Shown here: positions 51,365 through 58,379 of the stretch, piece after piece | How the letters are laid out: each line of letters starts with the position of its first letter | How positions within the stretch are numbered: position 1 is the first letter of the stretch | Source: an uncultured Bacteroidales bacterium | GTDB taxonomy: Bacteria > Bacteroidota > Bacteroidia > Bacteroidales > P3 | Assembly (NCBI GenBank): GCA_900316515.1 | Contig: ONDE01000003.1 | Location: forward strand, 80,347-144,346 | DNA length: 64,000 bases | Direction of reading: 5' to 3' | Position numbers and translations under genes: made by a program | The notes under the pieces: generated by a model | Told to the model about the DNA's origin: nothing | What the model saw: only the letters and a program-made list of their open reading frames with translations | Databases searched by the model: none

Positions 51365-52063
51365 TTATTCGAAGTTACCATCGGTGACGGGCTGGGTCAT
51401 GTCGCCAACTTTCCAGCCGGCGTAGCGGCCTGCCACCTTCTCGATTTCGGCAATTTTATTTACACGCTCCTGCTTGTCCATATCGGCGAGGAGGTCTTCG
51501 AGACTCACCTTGCACTCGAACACTGGAACCATGAAGCCGCTCTTGTCGACCATGCCGGCGTTAAGTTCAAATTCTTTGTCGGTGCCTTTGGGATAAGGTA
51601 CATAGCGCAGTTTCATAATCTGCTCATCAGTCATCTGCACGGTGTGACCTGTGGCGTCGATGGTGGGCAGTTTCTTGTCCTCGCGGAGTTTCTTGATGGG
51701 GTTGATGTACACCTCCTGGCGGGAGACATAGCCTTTCTCGACGGCTTCCTTCTCGGGCACCTCGTTGATGTCGACATCTTCGGGAATCTTGTCGTAGTTG
51801 GTCACCTTGACAATGGTCTTCATGCTGTCTTCGTGCATAAGGCGTGTGAGGAGGGTGTCGAAACTGCCAGTGTAGGTGCCGTAGGTCACCTTGTAGGCTT
51901 CCTCCAAGGTACGAATGGCTTTGAGTTTCTCGGCGCATGCATCGCGACGTTTGGTGTACTCGTTGTCGAAACGCACGGGTTTCATGATGCTGTTGTACAA
52001 CAGGACGGCGAGGGCTACTATAGCAATGCCCAGCACAATCTGAATAATGGTTTTGCCTTTCAT
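51365..52063 (-). CDS. Membrane-anchored hypothetical protein
   Basis: A 232-aa protein with one N-terminal helix (IIQIVLGIAIVALAVLLYNSI) and a charged, helix-rich extracytoplasmic part (EYTKRRDACAEKLKAIRTLEE). The helix-then-coil layout with YKVTYGTYTGSFDTLL resembles type IV pilin-like or small periplasmic scaffold proteins, but no family is recognised. Its promoter box at 52105-52112 makes it the likely first gene of the DUF3822-rsmD-purC series. Confidence 0.7.
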   Translation of the reverse strand: MKGKTIIQIVLGIAIVALAVLLYNSIMKPVRFDNEYTKRRDACAEKLKAIRTLEEAYKVTYGTYTGSFDTLLTRLMHEDSMKTIVKVTNYDKIPEDVDINEVPEKEAVEKGYVSRQEVYINPIKKLREDKKLPTIDATGHTVQMTDEQIMKLRYVPYPKGTDKEFELNAGMVDKSGFMVPVFECKVSLEDLLADMDKQERVNKIAEIEKVAGRYAGWKVGDMTQPVTDGNFE

Positions 52064-52104
52064 TGTATACTGTTTTTTCTATTTTTACATTACAAAATCG
52101 GGTG

Positions 52105-52112
52105 CAAAGATA
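52105..52112 (-). promoter_or_regulatory. Bacteroidota -7 box for the 52063 gene
   Basis: TATCTTTG on the minus strand, 41 nt upstream of ATG 52063, immediately after the terminator hairpin at 52123-52158. Confidence 0.65.
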
Positions 52113-52122
52113 CGAAGAAAAA

Positions 52123-52158
52123 CGCAAACTGCAAAAAACTTTTTTTCTACAGTTTGCG
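52123..52158 (-). terminator. Terminator downstream of the sigma-factor pair
   Basis: A 9-bp stem CGCAAACTG / CAGTTTGCG closes over an A/T-rich interior. A second perfect hairpin TTGTCGG-AACG-CCGACAA lies at 52166-52183, nearer the gene end. Confidence 0.65.
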
Positions 52159-52194
52159 CCATAGGTTGTCGGAACGCCGACAATTTACATTGTA

Positions 52195-52509
52195 TCAAAT
52201 GTTTGTGGCAATGGTTTTATTTGTGTCGACAGCCTCTTCCTCGACGGTGTTCCAATCGTTGTCTGCCACAATCGAAACGCCAACCCCGCTGTTATCGTTG
52301 CTTCGAGTGTTGAAGACAACCACATTGACCGCCACAAGTGCCACCACGGCGGCGGCCGCTAGGGTACCTATATACCGCCAACGCACATTCTTGTGCGCAG
52401 GGCGCAGGTAAGGTTTCTTGCCCACTTCTGCCATCACTTGGTCAACTACATCCACTTTCTTGGGATATTCGAGACCGGCCAGTTCATCGAGTTGTTGTTC
52501 TATTGTCAT
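52195..52509 (-). CDS. Small membrane protein, probable sigma-factor partner
   Basis: A 104-aa protein: cytoplasmic N-terminus with MTIEQQLDELAGLEYPKKVD and AEVGKKPYLRPAH, one membrane helix (YIGTLAAAAVVALVAVNVVV) and a short outer tail. Its start overlaps the stop of the ECF sigma gene (ATGA), so they are coupled. The size and topology suit a minimal anti-sigma factor, but the zinc-binding HxxxCxxC motif is absent. ATG 52509 is chosen for the overlap. Confidence 0.7.
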   Translation of the reverse strand: MTIEQQLDELAGLEYPKKVDVVDQVMAEVGKKPYLRPAHKNVRWRYIGTLAAAAVVALVAVNVVVFNTRSNDNSGVGVSIVADNDWNTVEEEAVDTNKTIATNI

Positions 52510-53039
52510 TGTCGTACCTCCTTTGCGAGATTTTTCTTTGCTCTGAATATCAAGCTCTCCACTTTGCTCAAAGAGCACTGCATCACGTCGGCAATCTGTT
52601 GGTAGCTGAAGTCCTCGAAGGTGTAGAGCACCAGCGCGGTGCGCTGTTCGTCTTTGAGGTGTCCGATAGCTGTGCGCAACTGTTCCATCTGCTCGTTGTG
52701 GATGATTTGCTGCTGTGCGTTACGGTCTTCGCTGCGTTGTTCGGGCAGGCCTTCCATTGCGTCGGCTGAGACGAAGCGTCTGGCCTTGTTCATCATCTTA
52801 CATACCACGTTGACGGTGATGCGATAAATGAAAGAACTCAGTTGTGAATCGAAGCGGAAACGCGGCAAAGCTGAGTATAACTCGACGAACACCTGTTGCG
52901 TGACCTCCTCTACTTCGAGCCGGTTGCCGCAGAGTTTGTATGTCAGGTTGGCCACAATCTGCTGGTATCGTTCAACAATCAAGGCATACTTCCTTGTGTC
53001 GCCTGCCAGCACGGCTTCCACTATCTGCTTGTCTTCCAC
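52506..53039 (-). CDS. ECF-type RNA polymerase sigma factor
   Basis: A 177-aa sigma-70 family protein with only regions 2 and 4. Region 2 includes LYSALPRFRFDSQLSSFIYR and ITVNVVCKMMNKARR; region 4 includes IGHLKDEQRTALVLY, FEDFSYQQIADVMQCSLSKV and ESLIFRAKKNLA. It directs polymerase to a small regulon, unknown here. The downstream gene is probably its membrane-bound regulator. No TAnnTTTG box is seen upstream. Confidence 0.92.
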   Translation of the reverse strand: MEDKQIVEAVLAGDTRKYALIVERYQQIVANLTYKLCGNRLEVEEVTQQVFVELYSALPRFRFDSQLSSFIYRITVNVVCKMMNKARRFVSADAMEGLPEQRSEDRNAQQQIIHNEQMEQLRTAIGHLKDEQRTALVLYTFEDFSYQQIADVMQCSLSKVESLIFRAKKNLAKEVRQ

Positions 53040-53125
53040 AGGGCGATTCGTTTATTAGGTACGACTAACTACTGCTTTATTGCATTTTCTTGAAGAAAAA
53101 TATTCTTTTCCTTCGGAATTTTCTT

Positions 53126-53497
53126 TTACTTATACTTAAACTCCTCTATCTCACGGCGTTCGCGCTTTGTAGGACGTCCCACACCACGGTCGCGCTTTTC
53201 GAAAGCATACTGGCGGGCCATCTGTATGCGCTCGTATTCCTCCTGAGGAGTGTGGTCGATCATGAACCCCGGCACCAGTGCCGCTCCGACACGGTTGGGC
53301 GGAATTGACAGCACCTCCACCTCTTTGTGCAGCTGGTCGATGTTGAGGCAGAACCTCTCCCCTATCTTCACGTCGTGCGAGGGTTTCAACTCGCGGCCGT
53401 CGGAAGCCATTGTCACCTTGCCGCACTGACAGGCGTCGGCGGCAAGCGAGCGGGTCTTGTAGAGGCGCACTGCCCAGAGGTATTTGTCCAATCGCAT
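53126..53497 (-). CDS. Hsp15-like S4-domain RNA-binding protein
   Basis: A 123-aa protein beginning MRLDKYLWAVRLYKTRSLA, then ADACQCGKVTMASDGRELKPS, the S4 alpha-L RNA-binding motif of HslR/Hsp15 proteins that rescue stalled 50S subunits. It ends in a basic tail (GVGRPTKRERREIEEFKYK). ATG 53497 starts the domain; an in-frame ATG at 53518 adds seven residues. It stands alone between the sigma gene and the repeat at 53538. Confidence 0.88.
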   Translation of the reverse strand: MRLDKYLWAVRLYKTRSLAADACQCGKVTMASDGRELKPSHDVKIGERFCLNIDQLHKEVEVLSIPPNRVGAALVPGFMIDHTPQEEYERIQMARQYAFEKRDRGVGRPTKRERREIEEFKYK

Positions 53498-53537
53498 GGC
53501 TGATGAATTGCCAGTCACTCCACCTGATTTCCTTTTG

Positions 53538-53589
53538 TTCTTCTATCAACCATAGAAAAACGATAGAAGAACGATAGATGAATCATAGG
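53538..53589. repeat. Word repeat hairpin (GATAGAAGAAC type)
   Basis: The left arm TTCTTCTATC (53538-53547) is a perfect complement of GATAGAAGAA (53562-53571) around a 14-nt centre. Further ACGATAGA words follow. It fills the gap between the TonB-like and Hsp15-like genes. Confidence 0.7.
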
Positions 53590-53619
53590 AGAAATGCTGG
53601 AGCATATATTATTCTATTA

Positions 53620-54357
53620 TTAAATCTTGAAGATATAGGTAATGGTGCCTTTCTGTTCTTCGGGGGCGGCTGCGTCGGCATTGAAGCGGGCCTTGCGGGC
53701 TGCAGCGATGGCTTTGCTGACAAGGTCGCCATCGGCGGTGTTGGAACCCTTGGGCTGGTACTCGGCGCGGGTGACGTGACCGTTGCGGTCGACCCAAATC
53801 TGGACCACCACGGTGCCCTGCTTGTTTGAGCCATATTCGGGTTTGGGAAGGGCCACACTGCTACGGCCGGCAAGCGAGTAGTTGCCGTTTCCGCCGCCAT
53901 TGCCGGTGTAGTTGTTGCTGTTGGGCGTGCCGTTGGCCTTGCCCTGGTCACCGGAGCCTGTGCTCACACCCTGGCTGCCACTGCCGCTGCTCTGGTTGCG
54001 GCGACCTGTGAAGAGGGCGTTCTTGTTGATTTCGGGTTCCTTGTTCTCTACGGTGGGCTGCTCGGTGACGGCTGGAGACACAGTGTTGCCCTGGTTGGTG
54101 CTGGCGTTGAGCGACGGTGTGGGCTCGGCCTGCTGGGTGGCCACCTGGTTCTGTGCCGCGGGAGGGGCATAACTTGAGGCAGTACTTGCCGGCTTGGGGT
54201 CGTCGCCACTGCCAAAGTCACTGTCGCCAAGGTTCACCTCGACACCCTCCTCGGGAATCGGAGGGTCGGGCGGGTCGTAACCGAACGACAGCAACACCAG
54301 GGCCACAAGAGCCATGATGATTGCCGTGCATATGCCCGATATGATTTTGGGGTTCAT
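53620..54357 (-). CDS. TonB-like energy transducer
   Basis: A 245-aa protein with an N-terminal helix (IISGICTAIIMALVALVLLS), a Pro/Gly/Ser/Asn-rich spacer (DPPDPPIPEEG, then GNTVSPAVTEQPT and NNYTGNGGGNGNYS) and a C-terminal TonB domain: QGTVVVQIWVDRNGHVTRAEY, then GDLVSKAIAAARKARFN and QKGTITYIFKI. It passes inner-membrane energy to outer-membrane receptors. ExbD- and ExbB-like genes lie directly upstream, giving a complete transducer set. Confidence 0.9.
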   Translation of the reverse strand: MNPKIISGICTAIIMALVALVLLSFGYDPPDPPIPEEGVEVNLGDSDFGSGDDPKPASTASSYAPPAAQNQVATQQAEPTPSLNASTNQGNTVSPAVTEQPTVENKEPEINKNALFTGRRNQSSGSGSQGVSTGSGDQGKANGTPNSNNYTGNGGGNGNYSLAGRSSVALPKPEYGSNKQGTVVVQIWVDRNGHVTRAEYQPKGSNTADGDLVSKAIAAARKARFNADAAAPEEQKGTITYIFKI

Positions 54358-54360
54358 TTT

Positions 54361-54396
54361 GTTTACAGTTTACGGTTTACTGTTTACGGTTTACAT
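54361..54396. repeat. Word repeat, single arm (GTTTACGGTTTAC)
   Basis: Four copies of GTTTAC(GG/AG/T) fill the gap between the ExbD- and TonB-like genes and touch the ExbD TAA stop (54396-54398). Confidence 0.65.
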
Positions 54397-54812
54397 TACT
54401 GCTTGGGGGAGGTTGCAAGGATAACCTTGTGTTTAGTGCCGTTTGACGAATTGATGCTGTTTACGGCATCTATTACCTGCACCACATCCTGCACGGGGAC
54501 GGTCTTGTCGGCACGAAGCACCACGCAGGCCGACGTGTCGTTGCCTGAGATGCTGGTGCGAAGGAACGACTCCAACTCGCCGACGGCAATGGGAATGTCG
54601 TTCTCGACATAGAAATTATGACTCTCGTCGATGTACACTGTGACGCTCTCCTTGGCCATAGTCTTGCTGTTGCTTTCGGGCAGGAGCAGCTTGACAGCAT
54701 TGGGACTGATAAGCGTCGAAGTGATCATGAAGAAGATGAGCAGCAGGAATACCAGGTCGCTCATGCTCGACGACGACGTCTCTATCTTGATTTGATTCTG
54801 ACTCTTGATCAT
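54396..54812 (-). CDS. ExbD/TolR-like biopolymer transport protein
   Basis: A 138-aa protein. The N-terminal helix carries the proton-path aspartate (SSSMSDLVFLLLIFFMITST, Asp at about 19), followed by a periplasmic domain (VKLLLPESNSKTMAKESVTV, VVLRADKTVPVQDVVQVIDA). It forms the stator with the ExbB-like gene upstream and powers the TonB-like protein downstream. Confidence 0.9.
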   Translation of the reverse strand: MIKSQNQIKIETSSSSMSDLVFLLLIFFMITSTLISPNAVKLLLPESNSKTMAKESVTVYIDESHNFYVENDIPIAVGELESFLRTSISGNDTSACVVLRADKTVPVQDVVQVIDAVNSINSSNGTKHKVILATSPKQ

Positions 54813-54814
54813 TG

Positions 54815-54907
54815 TTGAATGTGTTAATTTGAGAATTTGTGAATTTGCGAGTCGCTTGCGCAGCTTTGACTAACGAATTCACACATTGACGAATTCTCTC
54901 ATTCATT
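54815..54907. repeat. Word repeat hairpin with GC-rich centre (GCTTGCGCAGC)
   Basis: The left arm (GAATGTGTTAATTTGAG, GAATTTGTGAATTTGCG) and right arm (CGAATTCACACATTGACG, GAATTCTCTCATTCATT) surround the centre GCTTGCGCAGC at 54854-54864. It lies between the ExbB- and ExbD-like genes and touches the ExbB TAA stop. The centre resembles the palindrome at 57894-57909. Confidence 0.7.
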
Positions 54908-55616
54908 ATGCGGGCTCGTGGAGGAGGTCCATGAATTCGTTGGCGCGCACCTCAAGTTCGAAGACGACCTTGTTGATACGGCTGACGAGGAGGTTGTTGA
55001 GGAAGTAGCAGATAATGCCGACGATAAGACCACCAACGGTAGTGACCATTGCAGTGTAGATACCCGAAGCGAGCATCTGAATGTCGATATTGTTGCCGGC
55101 ATAGGCCATTTCCTGGAAGGCAGAAATCATGCCAACCACAGTGCCAAGGAAACCTATCATCGGGCCTAGCGAAGCCACAGTTGCTACAAGGGAGACATGC
55201 TTTTCGAGGCGTGCCACCTCGAGCTGGCCCTCGTTCTCGATGGCGGCCTGGATGTCGGGCAGCGGACGACCGAGACGTGAGAAGCCTTTGCTGATCATGC
55301 GGCCAAGCGGGGTGGCGGTCTCTTTAGCCAGTCGACGTGCCTCGTCGACATTGCCTTCATGGACATACTCGCGTATTTGCTCCATAAAGCGGTTGTCGGC
55401 TTCGCCCTTGAGGGCGCCGTTGAGAGTCAGGTAGCGCTCAATGAAGATATAGATTGCAAGCACCAGCAACAAAGCCAGCACAAGCATAATCCAACCGCCG
55501 TTGAGGGCCATTTGCCACAACGTGACGCGTTCGGCACCTGCTGTCGCGACAGTGTTTTCTACGGTGTCGATGGCTGTGGCCATATCACCTTGGATAAAAA
55601 GAAGTTTGCTAATCAT
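54906..55616 (-). CDS. ExbB/TolQ/MotA-like proton channel protein
   Basis: A 236-aa protein with three helices: NGGWIMLVLALLLVLAIYIF, SLVATVASLGPMIGFLGTVVG and GIYTAMVTTVGGLIVGIICYF, the last two holding the conserved GLLGTVxG-like motif (here GFLGTVVGMISAF). It forms the proton channel with ExbD. ATG 55616 is used; MATAIDTVEN at 55583 is an alternative. Confidence 0.9.
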   Translation of the reverse strand: MISKLLFIQGDMATAIDTVENTVATAGAERVTLWQMALNGGWIMLVLALLLVLAIYIFIERYLTLNGALKGEADNRFMEQIREYVHEGNVDEARRLAKETATPLGRMISKGFSRLGRPLPDIQAAIENEGQLEVARLEKHVSLVATVASLGPMIGFLGTVVGMISAFQEMAYAGNNIDIQMLASGIYTAMVTTVGGLIVGIICYFLNNLLVSRINKVVFELEVRANEFMDLLHEPA

Positions 55617-55658
55617 AATGGAAAATGTGTTGTTTGCTTATTATTAATTATGTATTAA

Positions 55659-56204
55659 TCAGAAATGCAGGCCTACGCCTATCGTGGGTTGCCAGCCCAA
55701 TGGGGTTGGCTGCAGAGCAGACTCCAGATTCAGGCTTATGTCGTCGTCTATCTTGAAGTCGAAGAGGTGTCCAAAAACGTATGCATCGACAAGATTGAGT
55801 GCATATACACCGACAGTGATGATAATCATCAACTGGAAGTTCTTGTTGTAGTCATTGTAGAGACTATAGATACTGCTTGTGGGATATGACTCATAGCCTT
55901 CGAGACGAGGAGTATCGTAGTTGTTGACTCGGAAGAGGTACTCGTCCTTGAACATCTTCATGTTGGAGTAGTTGTTGTAGACAAGGTATCCCATACCAGC
56001 GAAGGCACCATAGATGATGGGGATCTTCCAAGCCTGATGATTATACACCTGACCGGCGCCGGGAAGTATAGAAAGGCACATGGCCTTTGTGGCCGAATGC
56101 TCTTGGGCTTGACATGTTGAAGGTAGTAAGTTGAAAGTTAAAAGTATCGCGGCGACGAGAATCACCGAGATTATCTTCTTTCCACTTTCCGCTTTACTTT
56201 TCAC
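55659..56204 (-). CDS. DUF5683-family membrane protein
   Basis: A 181-aa protein with signal-like N-terminus (VILVAAILLTFNLLPSTCQA) and two further helices. The core CLSILPGAGQVYNHQAWKIP and YGAFAGMGYLVYNNYSNMK is diagnostic of DUF5683, which follows parB in many Bacteroidota. The start is GTG 56204, overlapping the parB stop (GTGA). The first codons and signal-peptide part coincide with a word repeat (56116-56210), so the N-terminus is partly built from it. The function is unknown. Confidence 0.8.
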   Translation of the reverse strand: MKSKAESGKKIISVILVAAILLTFNLLPSTCQAQEHSATKAMCLSILPGAGQVYNHQAWKIPIIYGAFAGMGYLVYNNYSNMKMFKDEYLFRVNNYDTPRLEGYESYPTSSIYSLYNDYNKNFQLMIIITVGVYALNLVDAYVFGHLFDFKIDDDISLNLESALQPTPLGWQPTIGVGLHF

Positions 56205-56210
56205 TTCTCC
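56116..56210. repeat. Word repeat with inverted arms at the parB/DUF5683 junction
   Basis: The left arm GTTGAAGGTAGTAAG/TTGAAAGTTAAAAG (56116-56146) and right arm CTTTCCACTTTCCGC/TTTACTTTTCACTTC (56179-56210) are inverted relatives. It covers the parB stop, the DUF5683 GTG start and its signal-peptide codons. The words match 20049-20132. Confidence 0.65.
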
Positions 56211-57079
56211 AACAGGTTCATTATTCTTTCGAAGTCGCTATCGCTGTTGAAAGCGATGGTCAGTGTGCCTTTGCCGCGCTGTGAGCGTTTGATTTCCACG
56301 GTCGACTGCAGACGGTCTTTTAAACGTTTCTGTGCTGCGCTGTAAGTTTCAGGCAGGTCGCCACGACGACGCACCTGCACTTTGGGTTCGGGCTTGGCGC
56401 TCTTGGCCATTTGCTCGGTCTGGTGCACCGAAAGGTTGCGGTCGATGATGGCGTGGAGTATCTCCAACTGACGTTCGGCATCGTCGAGGCCTGCCAGCAC
56501 ACGAGCATGTGCCATGCTTATCTGTCCACTTCCGATGGCCTGCTGAACCTCCTCGGGCAGTGATAGCAGACGCAGGTAGTTGGTGATGGTGGAGCGGTTC
56601 TTGCCAACCTTCTCGCTCAGTTCCTCATGGGTGAGACGGCATTCCTCTATCAGCTGACGGTATGCCTGCGCCACCTCTATTGCGTTGAGGTCGGCACGTT
56701 GTATGTTCTCCACCAGAGCCATTTCCATCATCTGTGTGTCGGTAGCCACACGGATATAGGCAGGCAGTTCCTTGAGTCCGGCCTTCTGAGAAGCACGGAA
56801 ACGGCGCTCGCCAGCTATAAGCTGGTAGGTGCCGTCAGGCATCTTGCGCACTGTCACTGGAGTGATGACACCTTGCTGGCGAATACTCTGTGCCAGTTCT
56901 TCGAGGGCCTCGTTGTCAAACTCCTTGCGGGGCTGGAAGGGGTTGGCCACAATCTTGTTCACCGGCACCATGCTGATGCTGTCGCCCTTCTCGGGTTTGC
57001 CGACCTCGAAATCAGCTGCATCGGGCAGTATGGAGCCCAATCCGCGGCCCAATCCTCCTATCTTTTGCTTTGTTGCCAT
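56201..57079 (-). CDS. parB: ParB-family chromosome partition protein
   Basis: A 292-aa protein. The N-terminal CTP-binding domain has VNKIVANPFQPRKEFDNEAL, then YQLIAGERRFRASQKAGLKEL (GERRxRA box, about 92) and ALVENIQRADLNAIEVAQAY. A helix-turn-helix DNA-binding region follows (THEELSEKVGKNRSTITNYL). The C-terminal dimerisation part ends at 56201. It binds parS and works with ParA, encoded 5 nt upstream. Chromosomal type by length and order. Confidence 0.95.
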   Translation of the reverse strand: MATKQKIGGLGRGLGSILPDAADFEVGKPEKGDSISMVPVNKIVANPFQPRKEFDNEALEELAQSIRQQGVITPVTVRKMPDGTYQLIAGERRFRASQKAGLKELPAYIRVATDTQMMEMALVENIQRADLNAIEVAQAYRQLIEECRLTHEELSEKVGKNRSTITNYLRLLSLPEEVQQAIGSGQISMAHARVLAGLDDAERQLEILHAIIDRNLSVHQTEQMAKSAKPEPKVQVRRRGDLPETYSAAQKRLKDRLQSTVEIKRSQRGKGTLTIAFNSDSDFERIMNLLEK

Positions 57080-57083
57080 TTGT

Positions 57084-57851
57084 CTACATGTTGTTGCGCT
57101 TCAGTATTTCTTGCGCAAGGTTAAGATAATTGATGGCGCCAGTCGAGGCGGCATCGTGCATAATTATGGGCTGGCCATAGCTTGGCGCTTCCGCCAGCTT
57201 GGTATTACGGAAGATGAGTGTATCGAACACCATCTGTTTGAAGTGGTCGCGCACGTCTTCCACCACCTGGCGGGCCAAACGGAGACGGTTGTCGTACATG
57301 GTGATGAGCATACCTTCGATGGCCAGTTTGGGGTTGAGGCGTGTCTGGACGATGCGTATGGTGTTCAGCAGTTTGCCGAGACCTTCGAGGGCGAAGTATT
57401 CGCTCTGTATAGGCACTATCACCGAGTCGCTGGCTGTGAGGGCATTGATGGTTATGAGCCCTAACGAAGGCGAGCAGTCGACGATGATAAAATCATAGCT
57501 CTCGCGCAGCGGTTCAAGCACACGCGAGAGGAATTGCTCGCGGCCTTTCTCGTTGATGAGTTCCACCTCGGCACCCACAAGGTCTATGCGTGTGGGCAGC
57601 AGGTAAAGGTTGGGGGTCTCAGTCTCAACAATGATGTCGCTGGCGTTGGCCTGACCGAGGATACACTCATATACACTCTTTTCCAACTCGTCGGGATTCA
57701 CGCCCAGGCCCGAAGTGGCATTAGCCTGCGGATCGCAGTCCACCAGCAGAACCTTTTTCTCTAGCACCGCCAGCGAGGCCGACAGATTCACTGCCGTGGT
57801 GGTCTTCCCCACCCCGCCCTTCTGGTTGGCTATGGATATAATCTTTGCCAT
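57084..57851 (-). CDS. parA: ParA-family ATPase (Soj)
   Basis: A 255-aa deviant-Walker ATPase: IISIANQKGGVGKTTTAVNL (residues 4-23, KGGVGKTT), CDPQANATSGLG (Walker A'), and DFIIVDCSPSLGLITINALT (Walker B). The length and motifs fit chromosomal Soj/ParA. It moves ParB-parS complexes on the nucleoid. It precedes parB by 5 nt; the repeat with the palindromic centre lies just upstream (57859-57949). Confidence 0.95.
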   Translation of the reverse strand: MAKIISIANQKGGVGKTTTAVNLSASLAVLEKKVLLVDCDPQANATSGLGVNPDELEKSVYECILGQANASDIIVETETPNLYLLPTRIDLVGAEVELINEKGREQFLSRVLEPLRESYDFIIVDCSPSLGLITINALTASDSVIVPIQSEYFALEGLGKLLNTIRIVQTRLNPKLAIEGMLITMYDNRLRLARQVVEDVRDHFKQMVFDTLIFRNTKLAEAPSYGQPIIMHDAASTGAINYLNLAQEILKRNNM

Positions 57852-57858
57852 AATTACT

Positions 57859-57949
57859 GTGTTAATGTGTTAAATTTGTTAATGTGTTAGTCTATGCTTG
57901 CGCAAGCATCACTTACGCATTCACACATTCACGCATTCACGCATTAAAA
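57859..57949. repeat. Word repeat hairpin with perfect 16-nt palindromic centre
   Basis: The left arm 57859-57890 repeats GTGTTAATGTGTTAA; the right arm 57914-57949 repeats ACGCATTCACACATTC. The centre ATGCTTGCGCAAGCAT (57894-57909) is a perfect palindrome. The right arm supplies the TAA stop of the DUF3276 gene (57944-57946). Confidence 0.8.
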
Positions 57950-58282
57950 TTTGAAATCTATCTCCTCAAGCTTGCTGTCGGTGTCGTCGGCATGGTAGTT
58001 GTCCTCAACGACCACAGGTGGCGGCACAATGCCGGTCTCGATAAACGAGAAGGCATTTTCCAGTCCTTTGCGGAACTTGTCGAAGTCCTCTTTGTAGAGG
58101 AACATCTTGTTTTTTTCGAAGAAGAAGTCGCCGGTGTTGTTGTCGAACAGCTTGCGGCTTTCGGTAATGGTAATAAATTTGTCACCACCACGGGTTTCCT
58201 TCACATCGAAGAAATATCTACGCTTGCCGGCGGGGATGGCCTGGCTGTAGAGTTCTTCTTTTCTTTGCTCTTTGTTGTCCAT
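57944..58282 (-). CDS. DUF3276/PUR-alpha-like nucleic-acid-binding protein
   Basis: A 112-aa protein with KRRYFFDVKETRGGDKFITI, TESRKLFDNNTGDFFFEKNK and FLYKEDFDKFRKGLENAFSF, a full PUR repeat as in the Bacteroidota/spirochaete PUR-alpha homologues that bind single-stranded DNA or RNA. It has an acidic C-terminus (DDTDSKLEEIDFKF). ATG 58282 is favoured by the domain start and by the promoter box at 58316-58323; the frame is open to 58318. Confidence 0.88.
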   Translation of the reverse strand: MDNKEQRKEELYSQAIPAGKRRYFFDVKETRGGDKFITITESRKLFDNNTGDFFFEKNKMFLYKEDFDKFRKGLENAFSFIETGIVPPPVVVEDNYHADDTDSKLEEIDFKF

Positions 58283-58315
58283 TTCTCTCTTTATATTACT
58301 GTTGTTTTCGAGGTG

Positions 58316-58323
58316 CAAAAATA
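58316..58323 (-). promoter_or_regulatory. Bacteroidota -7 box for the DUF3276 gene
   Basis: TATTTTTG on the minus strand, 33 nt upstream of ATG 58282. Confidence 0.6.
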
Positions 58324-58379
58324 CTCACTTTTTTATACTTGACTGACCGTTGCATTACAAAGTTATAAACAATGCCCGT

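Noticed and set aside
57859..57949. CRISPR array or parS site
   Set aside because: There are no equal-length repeats with unique spacers. The palindrome does not match the parS consensus (TGTTNCACGTGAAACA).
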